A stretch of DNA of 64,000 nucleotides, from positions 7,378,071-7,442,070 of the forward strand of contig NC_037650.1 of NCBI RefSeq assembly GCF_003254395.2. The letters run 5' to 3'. The notes under the pieces were generated by a model. That model was not told the origin of the DNA and did not search any database. It saw nothing but the letters and a program-made list of their open reading frames with translations. This DNA comes from Apis mellifera. Its lineage: Eukaryota > Arthropoda > Insecta > Hymenoptera > Apidae. This document shows, one piece after another, positions 10,500 to 24,400 of this stretch. Every line of letters starts with the position of its first letter. Position 1 is the first letter of the stretch. A program made the translations under genes and the position numbers.

Positions 10500-13088
10500 C
10501 TATAATGGGACATCACTCTGATTTATAGGTCCGTTTCCTATTCTCGCTTTATTGTTCAATTGCTTCGTTGCCGTGATATTATCCCTCGCCTCTTTGCTCT
10601 GCGTCACCACAGCATTCGTGTCTTTGTCGTTGTTGGCAGAGGTTTGGGTCGATCGAGAAACGACCGAGGGTGGTTTGCCATTTTTCTGATCTTTTACCTC
10701 TAGCTCGTAGTCTGAAAGAGAAAATATTTGTTGATTAAATTTCGTTAATTACGATTGAAATTTAAATTAAAAATTTAATTTAGAGAATATACCAGATGTT
10801 TGTACCAGAAAATTTTGAGAGACTGTCTTGTTTGAAAGGATTTTTATATAGTGAATTATTTTCCTAGAAAAATTTGTTCCGCGTAGACAATTGCCTTAGG
10901 TGTTCGTAGATCGAGAATGCGAAAATTGCCGGTCGAAAATGTTTAATTAATTAAAAAGTCTTGATAATTAGATAATTTCTTTGAAAAATACGGTGGTCTT
11001 AAAGTCTTTTCAAAGAAATTAAGATGCACTTTCTTAGAAAATGTTAAATTGCTCGGAGAAAAGTTGTAGTTAATTATTTCATAACTAATTAAAACGATTA
11101 TTCTTGTAATATTTGATAAAACTAAATATTCTATCAATTTTTAATCGCGATTCACTTATCGATAATTCATATAGACAATTAAAAAAAACTATTTTTCCTT
11201 AATATTTTATATCTCGCATTCATAAAATAAATCCCATTTAACGTGGAATATTGAACATTAAATATTTAACTTATTGAACGAAAAATGTAAAAAAGATTAT
11301 ATCATGATACAATTAAGATACATATTCTTAATCTTTCGAATATATTACAAATATATTAAGATCAAATATATAATATATATAAATAATAATTTTTAATTTT
11401 TGTATATCTCATACTTTCTTTAAATATCAAACGAGAGATTTTTTTTCTTTTCCTTTTCAATCATCACAATATTTGACAAGTGATGATGGATACTCACATT
11501 CGCTTTGAGTGGAGCAATCAATGGTAGTGGTGATGTGTTTTTTAACAGCCTTATTCTGATCACACGTAGCCGCGGTGAGCGCAACCGGTGCTATCATGCT
11601 AGAAGCATTAGTAGCCGTGACTGCTGAACTTTTCGTGGTGCTATATCTAGTTGGCATCATGCTTTGACGCACGTTTCTTTCTGGCCGTATTAAAATGATG
11701 TATAACTGTCGACAGGGGGGGGGGGGGAAGGAGAGAACGAAAAGGTTAAAAGTTGGCCACTCTATTCATCTGAAATTCTGTCGCAATGAATTACCTTCGG
11801 GCTGAACAGACAAGCTATAGTTACGGACGCGGATAGACTTATAGTAACTGACATCGAGGTGATTCTCAATGCAACGTTGTTTCCAGTACCGAAGTACAGG
11901 GGCACAAAAGCCAGCCATATCACGCACGTGGTGTACATCGTGAAACCTGTACAATAGAAATACGATTATTGCGAATTTAATCCATTTGGAACGGAATTTA
12001 TTATTACATCCTCAAATATATTTCTTTAATTAAAGAATCAAAGTAATATTTTCTTCTATTTTTCTTTTTAACAGAAACGAACTATAAATTTAATCTTTAA
12101 TCTCATATATTGGGTTGACAACTAAGTAATTGCGGATTTTTTTTAGAAAATCAAAGACAATTTTTTCATGGAACTAAATAACTTTATTTCGTAATGTGTT
12201 GCCCATTTTGATCAATGACCTTTTGCCATCTTTCAGGCAGCATCATAATCCCACATTCGTAAAACTTGTGGTTTTTATTAGCAAAAAACTGAATCAGGTA
12301 CGATTTGATATCATCATCATTATTGAAATTTTTACCATTCAAGGAGATTTGTAAAGATCGAAACAAAAAGTAATCAGATGGTGCAAGGTCAGGACTATAT
12401 GGTGGATGTGGCAAAACATCCCAACCAAGCTCCAATAATTTTTGCCGAGTGACCAAAGATGTGTGTGGCCTTGCATCGTCATGATGGAATACAACACCTT
12501 TTCGATTTGTCAATTCGGGCCGCTTTTCTTCAACTGCATTGTTTAATTTCGTTAGTTGTTCAATGTAGACGACAGAATTGATCGTTCGGTTGAGTGGTAA
12601 GAGTTCAAAATAGACAATTCCTTTGTAATCCCACCAAACTGATAACAAAACCTTCTTTCGATGAATACCAGCTTTTGATGTTGTTCGAGCTGGTTCACGT
12701 AACCTGCTCCACGATCTTTTCCGCTTGATATTGTTGTAAACAACCCATTTTTCATCGCCAGTTATCAGTCGTTTTAAAAATGGATCATTTTCATTACGTT
12801 TCTTTAGCAAATCGCAGCTGTTAATGCGTTGCGTTAAATGCTTTTCTTTCAGTTCGTGAGGAACCCATGTATCGAGTTTTTGAACATAGCCAAGTTGTTT
12901 TAAGTGGTTTTCAATGCATGTATGTGATACATGAAGCTTCTCTGCAATCTCACGAGTTGTACTGTGACGATCCGAATCGATTATTGCTTTGATTAGGTCG
13001 TCATCAACTGAAATCCGCAATTACTTAGTTGCCAACTCAATATTTATCTATCCACGAGTTAAAAATTGATTTTCCATAATCACACAAT

Positions 13089-13137
<49 letters not shown>

Positions 13138-15421
13138 TGAACAAAGAGAATTTCGAGAATGAAGGATATCCGACACCTCTCTACTATTATTTTCTCCTCC
13201 TGCCTCGCGCAGATCCGACTTAATATTACACTCATTAATGTTTCACGATTCTTACTTGAGAACGGTTCACAAAGAGGTGCCGAAGTTTACGAAGTTTAAC
13301 AGAACTTAACAGAACTTCATCCTCGAATTTATAGGAATTATCGTTAGAATCGGTGCTTGATTTATATTCAAACTTGGCACCCTTTCCCTTTGGTAAACTT
13401 GGTCTAAAGCGTACATGGCATCCTGTTGTTGTTCCGTTAATAAAATTCCGGAGCCAAGGAAATATCGCGCGCCCATCCTCCACACCTGTGTGTGTTTCCA
13501 CCACATGGAAAATGGACGGAGAATAGCCGCGGAAGAATACAAAAGACGTTTAAAGTCGTTAGGTGAAAATACGAAAATATGAAAAGTTGGGAAGGACGAG
13601 CAAGCTCGAAAATTGGAACATTGTCGATACACGTGCGCGCACACTCACCGATGTGTTTGCTCTCGTTGAAAGCTTCCGGGATCTTTCTCGTGAGGACGGC
13701 GTACACGGTGCAAACGACGATCAACATGATGGGATAAGCGAAAGCGATCATGTAACTTGCGTCTACGTAACTGTTGCAAACCAGCAAATTGTCCTCCCTG
13801 GTCGGATAATGATGCATCGCCTTGGCCGGGTCGATTATCATCCAAACTCCGTTGATCAGAATTTGCACGAACACCAAACCGGAACATATGATCAGCTGCG
13901 ACCGTGGAGATATGAAGGATGGCCTCTTCGCGCTGTGCTTGCTCGCGTTGAAGATCCTCGATATTCGATTCGTCTTCGTTAGAAGGGCAGCGTAGACGAC
14001 GGTGAAACAGAAACCAGCGGCGAATCTGTCGAACAATTTTCCTTCTCTCAAATTTTATTAATTTCGTTCGTCAACGATAATGGAAATAGTAGAGTTTCGT
14101 ATCGAATAGTTTCTGGGTATGTATTTTTTTCATCGAAACTGTATCATTTTTTTTTTGGATATGAGAATTTTTATTTTAGTTTATTTTTCGATCGAAACAC
14201 GGAGTGATCTTGAATTTTTTGTTTTTTTTTTTTTTTTTTTGTTAGATAGAAGCATATGAATATTTTTGTTAAAGTATATTTTATATACAGAGGGCGGATT
14301 TCGAATAGATTCCTCGCTATTTTTAGCTTTTTTTTTTTTTCGTTGAGAATTTTTATCATTTGTTTAATATTTTCGGATTATTTATTTGGTTCAGAGAATA
14401 TCCCTCTTATCATATTTTCGAGAAATGAATTTTTATCGAAAATAATCGTATGCGCAAGAAATAGTTAAAAATAGTTTAAGAAATATGAAACAACTTTCAC
14501 TTTTAAACAGATTCGCCGATCTGTTTTATATTCCTCTTTCGACTTCGCTTAATCGAATCGCGTGCAATTCACGTCCCTGAAATTTTATCAATTTTTTTCA
14601 CCGATCGATGCACTCGCGTTCACTTGATTAATGTCAATTTACCGCCGGCGACTCGTTTCTGTCGAAAGAATTTAATTTATTTTTTCAACGTTGAAGTCGA
14701 GTTTCTTTTTTTTTTCTCTATCGCCGCGAAAAAAATAAGATGCTCCTTTACCTTTGAATACCGCATACGATGTCCGTCGGCCTGAGAACGAGGGCGAAGG
14801 TGACGAGGTAACAGAGCAGAATCCCGGAGAGAAGAACGTACGACAGTTCACGGCCAGACGCACGCACCACAGGTGTGTCGTTGTGCTTCAGAAACACCCC
14901 ACAGACGAACAGAGTTATCTGTTGGTTGCGAAATATTTTCTCAATTTCATATTATTCGAATCGAAAATTCAAGTTTCATTGGATCGTTGGATGTGGCTCG
15001 TAAGCTAATTGCAAGAACGATATATTTTAAGAATTCGAAAGAGCGAAACTCTTACGTTTTTTAATCTACGAATTATAAATTAACTCAACTTTGGAAATTA
15101 AATTGATGTAAGAAAATAAAATTTCATTGTATTTTTAATATTAATAATAATAAGTCGATCTTGCAAATATTTCAATGACTCTGGAAAAAAACACCCCACA
15201 GACGAACAGAGTTATCTGTTGGTTGTGAAATATTTTCTCAATTTCATATTATTCGAATCGAAAACTCGAGTTTCATTGGATCGTTGAATGTGGCTCATTG
15301 CAAGAACGATATATTTTAAGAATTCGAAAGAGCGAAACTCTTACATTTTTTAATCTACGATTTATAAATTGACTCAACTTTGGAAATTAAATTGATGCAA
15401 GAAAATAAAATTTCATTGTAT

Positions 15422-15453
<32 letters not shown>

Positions 15454-18400
15454 CGATCTTGCAAATATTTCAATGACTTTGGAAAAAAAGACCCCACAGA
15501 CGAAGAGTTATCTGTTGGTTAAGCGAAATATTTTTTCAATTTCATATTATTCGAATCAAAAACTCGAGTTTCATTGAATCGTTGAATGTGGTTGTAAGCC
15601 AATTGCAAGAACGATATATTTTAAGAATTCGAAAGAGCGAAACTCTTACGTTTTTTAATCTATGAATTATAAATTGACTCAAGTTTTGGTGAAATTAAAT
15701 TGACGTGAGAAAATAAAATTTCATTTTTAACCTTTCTTAATAATAATATTAATAATAATAAGTCGATCTTGCAAATATTTCAATGACTCTGGAAAAAAAC
15801 ACCCCACAGACGAACAGAGTTATCTGTTGGATGCGAAATATTTTTTCAATTTCGTATTATTCAAAAACTCGAGTTTCATTGGATCGTTGAATGTGGCTCG
15901 TAAATCAATTGCAAGAACGATATATTTTAAGAATTCGAAAGAGCGAAACTCTTACGTTTTTTAATCTACGAATTATAAATTGACTCAAGTTTTGGTGAAA
16001 TTAAATTGATGCAAGAAAATAAAATTTCATTGTATTTTTAGTAATAATAATATTAATAATAATAAGTCGATCTTGTAAATATTTCAATGACTCTGGAAAA
16101 AAAACTCTTCATCTCAACTAGTTGCCAAAGTACGACTTGGTGCTGATATTTTGATATTTACGAGCCGTTCGAGCAGTTTGGATCAATAATGCAGCTAGTT
16201 TTTTTTCACCAGCACTCGTGCAAGAGGCTCTCGGTGGATTTAATGCATTGTGTAGTCGGAATTGGTCGACTCACGATTATATTTCATAAATCTACATTAT
16301 ATGCAATTAAAGCAATTGACCTTTATCTTTTCTTCCCTTATATAATCTCGCGATTAAAACGCAACGGTGAATTCGAAATGTAAAGAAACTTTTCTTCCTT
16401 TGTTCTCATTATTACGAAATCTTTGTCCGTCATTTCTTTTTTAGCAAAAGAAAAAGAAAAAAAAAACGATTCAACGCACCGTGAAAAACTTCTCTTTCAC
16501 TTTCATCGCCGCTATTTTCTTCCCTATTCTTCTCTAAAAAATTCAAAAAGGCAACGATTTTTTTTTATCTCTCCACCTTTACACAATATCCATTCGCAAT
16601 TTTGGTTTGGTTTTTTCTTTTCCGTCGGCAATTACGTTGGCCTCTAAGCGAGAATCACTTACCAGAATCCCTGTAGCGGAGAAAGACATCGCCCCTATTG
16701 CCCATCCGCTTTCTGGCCGCAGGAATTCCTCGGGGATATCACGGCAAGCGGAGTGCGTTTCGTCCGGCACCGTACCTTGACGACAAGAAATACATTGGGT
16801 CACGTCCTTGTGATCTCGTATCTGTTTAACAAACGTAGAAAATTTTAAAAATGAAAAATCCGTCCAAGGTAATCCGCTCCGCGCTATATTTATTTCACTT
16901 GCTCCCCTGAAAGCGGTGAAGCGCTTTTTAAAGGGAAGCTTCCGTTTCCGTGAATTTAAAAAACGATCTTCCATGACTCTTTTTCGAAACAGGCATTTCT
17001 CCAATGAGAATGAAAAGTAAAACTTTTTCGATCGAGATTAATCATTTTCCCAAAAGAATTACAAGCGAGAAAGGAATAATTTTTTATTAAACAATCGTGT
17101 CGCATCTGTGAAAGATATAACATCGAAAAATAAATATTCCTCGTTTTCTCGAGAGAGAAAAAAAACTTTTCTTCTTATATTAATCGGAACAAGAAACGCT
17201 TAAAAGATCACATCATTGAAATTGAACGAAGCATCGACAAACCTGATATTGAGTGCAATTGAAGCAATGCCAGCAGCACTGCTCGCCCGCCACGTATTTC
17301 TTTGCCTGGCCGACCTCGCAGGGCAGGGAGCACACGCTTTCGGGTGGCTCGGGATGTCCAAGTTTAAATTGGATTGCTGCAAGGAATATGCGAGTAGGTA
17401 GCGAGAGAGTAGGTGCCGGGGCCGGTTCAATTTCGCGAGAAAAAGGTAGCGAAAAGTAGGGGGGGAGATCGCGAAACGACCAATCTGTGGCTTACCAGAC
17501 ATATTCAACCGTAATTCACCCGAGAGATATTTGCCAACCCGGACCCACTCGTATTTGCCCGGCTCGATTTGTTTGAAGTGTATGATGTTGTATCGGGCCG
17601 GCCCGTCACCGTTCTTGTCGAATTTGAATTTGTCGCCGCTCAGACCTTCAATCATATTTCCATTTTTCGATCAATCGACTCGAAATTTTCCCGAAATTTG
17701 CAATTTTCATATTTCTAATTTTTTTTTCTTTTTTTAGTTTTATCTCACGAGATTGGCTCGACTGAAGTTTTTAAATTATATATACATGCGTATAAAGTAA
17801 ACAACGTACAACTATTGGAAGTGTTTTATTTTCGAAATACAAATTTGGAAATTTGAAAATGTTTATATTTTAAAAGAATGGATCTTGGTCTTGAAAGGAG
17901 CCAATAAGCGGAACGTTTCGATATAAGTAAGAATTGTTTCTTACCTTCAAAGTCCACTTTTCGAAGATATTTCAAAAGTTCGGTACCCTTGGTAGGTTTC
18001 ATCGCGTCGCACAGTCCAGGTTTCCCATCGCACAGCTCTTTGTGCATATCTCTGAACGGGGAATATTTATAGCACGTTTGCCACATGAGGGGGGGGGAGC
18101 GCATGACGCGAAATTTTGTTTGATAATAAATTGAGATGAAAAATTGAATTACCGAAATGCATAGGCGAACGCCATCACCGCGTCGGACACGAATTGGAGT
18201 TGATTCTCGAACGCTGTGTTCTGTTTCGTCAAACGCTTTTCCGTGCTGCAGAATTTCGTGTAATTTTTGTTGTACGGGGTTACGGATGCGTTCGGGTATC
18301 TACACTGAAAGTGATGTTCCCAGAATTCTAAAACGATTTACCACATATTCCATTATAATACATTACAACCTTTCGTTTTTAAATATTGTATAACAAATTT

Positions 18401-21400
18401 CGTTTCAACTATTTTATTCTATATTTATAACGTACATATAAATTTCGTCTTTTCAAAATATCGTAAAAATTGAAACGAACGCGAAGGGAAAGAAATTGTT
18501 TTTCTCAAATCCGTCGAATCCGCTCGTCTTCCTCGTTCCTCCCTCGCTCTTCTCCAGGTTCGAAAAGAGTGCCGCCGTTTAAATGTTAGACAGATGATAA
18601 AATACGACGTAGAAATCGATATTGGAAAGTTGTAGGCCGCGAAAGTTAGAATTAGCGAAGTTTAACGAGGCTCGCGTGTTTCGCTCGTTAGCTTACCAAC
18701 GAACCACGGATTCCTCCGGTTGTTCTCGACCGTCAAATTGAGGAAATATTCTTCGAAACCCTTGACAGGATTTGCCTGAGGTTGAACCGACAGAGTACCC
18801 TCCACCTCCGCCTCGTTACCATCGCTAACCAACCCCCTGGCGCTCCATCCGTCGCTGCCAATCCACGAAAACGCACCGGTCGCATTGCAACGTTTAACCG
18901 CTCTCATAACTCCGGCAACTTCTTGATCCGAGCCGAATATGATGCAACCTGACCAGACAGAATCGATCATCAAACGATTGATTAACCCTCGATAACAATT
19001 TTTTAGCGATTCCAACATTTATGTACTTCCATCTATTCGTTTAATTAATCATCCTGCTTTTGAAATTCGTTGTTTTGAATTTTGAATTAATTGGGGAGAA
19101 TATTTACAAAAGGATCGAGATCAATTCTTTATAGGATAAAGCAATTCTTATCTACGATCAATTAATACGATCGATTAAAATATTAGATATTAAAGAGATT
19201 TTTCAGACTGGCTAGCTTTTAAGTATTGAGAATTTATTTTGAAAAATTTTATATGGATAGGAGAGGGGAGGAGATATTTTTTATCGTTTGCAATGAAAAG
19301 AAATGCAAGAAGAGAGAGGTATTTTGAAAGGAATTTTCGTTCAGATGACGTAATTAATTTCTCGAAAATGAAACTCATCGAAACAATCTGATATATAATT
19401 CTTCTACAATTTTTTATATTTCTAGAAATATTCGCCCCTTCTATTTCATTTTTCTATCCCTCGTTCCTCTCTACTCTTTCAATATATATTACTGTTGACT
19501 CAAGAGAGGCAAACTCATCGTCCCAGTCTTTGCTTTAAAGAAGCACAATCGTTCAATTCTCGCTTCCAAACTTTGCCTCGTGTTTTACTTTTTTTTAATC
19601 TCGAACCGAGTTCGAGATCGGCTCGCCAGGATTCATTTTCGTTCGATAAACTCTATCTTTATTTTATGCAAATCACGATCCTTGCGAAATAAACGTCCTT
19701 GTAATTCCCTCTTTTTTTTTCATCCCTTTCTTTTTCACGCCACACCGCTTCTCGTCTTCTAATCTAAATTCCCATAAGGATCCTTGGATCGTGTAATCAC
19801 CTGGTTTACATTTTCTTTCCTTTTTCTTTTTTTCGAACTCACCAAAGCTTAAAAGACCTTAATCTTCGTGAACAGGATGGATCCAAAGATGGATCGGAAA
19901 ATTTGCTGCGATCGGTTTTTTCTTTTTATAAGCGCGTCGATACTTTTTTTGCAAGGTTAAGACGTGGCATATTTCGCGGAACAGACTTCAAATTATTCTT
20001 CAGTTTCGGGGAGTAATTTTCGACTCTGGCCGATCGTTAGTATCGATAAAAGGGCAGGACGAGGGTTTAACGAGGGCCGAGTTTCAATAGAGAGAAACTT
20101 TAGGCCACGAGTACCATTTAAACGGTAGTAAATTTACTCCCTCTATTTTGCGGTACAACTGTGTAATTGCGATTCGTTGAATGAGAAACAATCGCACAAT
20201 GGGAGAGGCATTGATGAAAGATGTGGATTAGAGCTTAAATTCTTTTTTTTTTTTTGAAAAGAAATTCTTGGTTAGAAAAGGATTTCTCAAATAATGAACT
20301 CGATCGATTCTCGTGGATTTTTATAAAATTAATAATCTAAAGTATTCTATGTGTGTTTGTACAAAACTTTATCAAAAATTCCTTTTTAATATGTCTTTAA
20401 CTTTTTTTTTCTCTTTTTTCGCGAACACCAGGTGGCTAGTCTCGTATAATCGTGCGAAAGTTTGTGTTTCCTTGACACATTTCGAATATGATGAATTTTC
20501 ACGTGATATAAAGTGTTATTTAATATCTCGAACACACGAAAAGAAAGTCTAAAATGCTAAAAATAAGTGTAAAATATAAAGACAAGAATTTTGGATAAAT
20601 ATGATAGAATTTCGTATACTTCAACATGTTAAGATGTAGTTCTTTATTTTATTTTCTTTTTATTTCAATATTTAAATATTTTCAAAGTATGATATTTATA
20701 AAGAAATGTAGTATACATATTTTTAATCGAGTAATGACGATAGTTGTAAAGAAAATCCATAATTTGTACGATAATCCGCATAATGAACAAGATAGGAAGT
20801 GTTCACTTTTAGTGGAGAATTTAATAAATCTACAATAAAAATTATTCGATTGTTGTTAACCGTTTTGAATAATAATACACTTTCATCTTTATACTCTCAT
20901 TTCTCTTCTCTTAAAAATTAAATTAACCGTGTTCGATTTGGTATCTTCTTTTAATAAAAGTTTCCTGAAACTTGTTATATTTTTAATTATTTTTTTTTTT
21001 CTTGAGAAAGAACGTTCAAATTCTCGCGTATTCAATTTTACACGAAATTAGGCAAATTAAAGAGAAACGTGTAGTTAGTTTTTCGAACGATTTTCCAGAA
21101 TTTCTAAAAGCATATGGAGATCGTAATTGTAGTTGAGAGAGCAGTTTAAAATAAATGGGCAGAAAGTTTATCAATGGGGTCGAAGATTTGTACGTATCAA
21201 ACTTTAGTGAAAAATTCGTTAATCTCTATTATCCCTTAGCGAGCATTGTATACATACGAGCACGGCTTACACGTGGCTTAATTTTAATCGGTGTAATTCT
21301 AACTTCGTACGTATGGACATTAAAAACTTTATAGATTTTTCGATACATCGAACTTCTCCCCCCAGGGATTGTGATGCGCATGAAAATGGCCCGCAACGCG

Positions 21401-24400
21401 CCATTAACTTTAAGAGTAAATACAAAAGTTATATCGCATGTAATGGCTCTGCTTTTAGAGAAGGATTTGTTTTTTAATTAATTAACGTTCTCTGTAATAC
21501 ACTTGAAAGCGTTCCATTTTCTTTTTTTTCTCTTAATATATTAAATTAATATTAAATTATTATTAAATATACGAATGATAATTATAATTTTATATATTTT
21601 GCCTACTTTTGATCATTCAATATTCACTACTCCATTAATTATTTAAAATAACTCACGGGTGATATAAATATATGTTAAATTATTATGAACAGGAGAACAA
21701 TTAATTTATTAGTATCCGCTTTTCAAGCATTTAAACTCTATTGATTATTTAGCTCGTCAAGCTGTCCTTGAGTCGAGTATATTTCATTGCACGTTGTTCG
21801 ATTGTTATTTGTGAAAAATTAGTTTAAAAAATATATATCGTGTATTATATTAGGAATGAATAAATTTAAATTTTTTTTTAAAATTTATATTTTGAATACA
21901 TTGACGAAATTTAATTCTCATTCGAATATTTAATTGTATTCCATAATATCTTTGTTATATTATATTTTTATTATAGGAATAGAAAGAAAATTGAAAATTT
22001 TTAATTGCTCTTACTCGATAATTAAAAACTATGCAAAAAGTTAATAGCATTAATTTGCATAACAAAATTTTCACGAGCAGTATCGATTTTACTTTCTCGC
22101 GTCTGATTAAAAACGTTCATTTCCACTTTGAAAAAGGAATCTTGCTTTCTCTGGAAGCAAAAAGAGAGAGAGAGAGAGAGAAAGAAAGAGAGTCAGCTGA
22201 TTCTAATTCGAGAGAGAAGTTACAATGAAATTTCAGGAATTCAAGTTTTATCTGAATTAGTAGCCATCTTAGTTCCTTCCCATTTCGATAATAGACAAAT
22301 TCAAGGTATCCAAAATCTATCATTCATCAAATCTTTCCTCCTTTTCTTTGTCGTATTCCTCTGGAGAGAGATCTTTGTTTCTTCGTTTCAATTCCACATC
22401 GATGGATCTTCCTCTGTTTTGTTTCGATTGATCCTGTCCCTTTGATACATTATACTTTATCGCGCCAATATACTTTGATAACTGGAATGAAGCTCTCTCT
22501 CGGTGGTTTTGTGGAATTCACGATTCGAGAATCTCTCTTCCCTCTGTGAAACGTTGATTACAAGGAGGAACCGCGTTGTCGAGAATATTCTCAATGGTTT
22601 TGTATCGAAGTGTAATAGATTCTTGGTCCAAGTATTCGTCTAAGATATGCTTCTACATTTTTTCGATATTGTTCAGAAACTTTTCATCTTGTGTAACAAA
22701 TATGCGATTGGAAAAAATATTTGGAATTAAAATTTCACAAAGATACTCATGTCTCTAAATTTTGTCGAGTTAAATAATTTTGTAAAGAATCGTGAAAAAT
22801 ACGAGCTTACCTCGTGCTCTCGGTTTGGTCAACAATTTCAAAACGATATTGTCGTAAGCCGCATCTTTCGCGACGCCAGAATCTTTCACCAATTTTTCCT
22901 TGATAGCTATGCATATGTTCCTCTTGCCCAGCAATTCTTCCAGCTCTTCGAACGCCTGCAATCAAACGAACAATCAAACATTCTCACAATCACCTCGAAT
23001 TTTTATTTTTTTCACAATTATGATCGAACAAATGAATCTTAAATCGTGAAACGAGAATGTGAACTCGAATAATGGTTGTCAGATTCATTTCGATTTTTTT
23101 CTTTGTTCACCTTAGAATCCTAACTTTAGAATTATCCTATAAGCTCAATATCACATTATCCAAAATTCCAGATCAAAATTTTAAATTCCATTCTCTCAAG
23201 TCGATAAACAATAATCGTTTACAAACATTTTTATCGGCGTGAAATTACACGAAGACAGCCAAATGATCGATTCGAACAAGGTTTTCGCCGATTCTCTATC
23301 TCGTTATTCTCATGCATATGCAGCAGATAAAAAAAAAAGAGAAAAAAAAAGCGCAAACACGCGGAACGGTAATTTACATCGTTCGTTTCGATCTCTTTTC
23401 CCTTCGTTTCGAATCTCTTTTTAACGACAATGATAATGCACACGCGAGGATAAGCATTATATCGAAATAAAATATTCAGCGTGAATGTGTTGGAGGAAAG
23501 AGAGAGAGAGAGAAAGAGAGAAAATGCCAGAAGGTTTCCATAGACGCGGAGAGTGATGCTAAAGTTGGAACATCGGGAGAAGAAAGAAGAAATCACCGGA
23601 GGGTGTCGTTAAAGATTCAAGAGAATTATTAGACCTAGCGTGTCTCCGCTATTGTGCGCCATTTATACATGTTCCATCATCCCATTTTACATCTAGAGAC
23701 GTAACAGCCTTTTACTCTTTTCCTTTTTTTCTTCTTTCCCCTTTTTCCACCTACTTTTATGCACCGGCAATTTTCTTCTAAATCACAGCCGGGGAAACGA
23801 GGTTTTCACGATTTCGTTGGTCATGTGGAATTAATGAATGCTACATACATATATATATATATATATATGCATACATATTCACACAACATTTTATGATAAT
23901 TTCTCCCTTTTACGATAATGGAAAATATCTATAGATTGTATCCACTTTTATTTCATTAAATGATAGCCACTTCCAGAAAGGTACAATTTAATGCAATATA
24001 AATTAGATTTTTTGCCGAATATTCGTATCGATATAATTTACGTTAATTTACATTAATTTGCATTGAGAAATAAGAAGGAAAAGAGAAGGAGATAGAAAAA
24101 TTGAATTAATTAGAGCGAAACACGGTAAGTGAGTGTAATTTAAACGTTGAATAAATTCTCGTAAGAGGAATGCACTTACTTTCTAATCTTCCACGACATT
24201 AAATTTGTTCCGAGTATGCGGTTTTGGGAAGTCCATACATTATCATGCTTCCTAGCATTCAGCATATGACAATTGTAGAACGAAATAAAACGATGAGATA
24301 TAAATAAACGGGTTTAATTTTATTTTTTATATTCAATTTAATAAGAAAACAAACTCTGGAACTCTGGATATTTGACCCGATTTTTCTTAAATCGAAGCAC

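Noticed and set aside
13563..13982. 139-codon plus-strand open frame
   Set aside because: It is the antisense shadow of the mGluR TM3-TM5 exon 14025-13649, whose minus-strand translation matches the receptor exactly.
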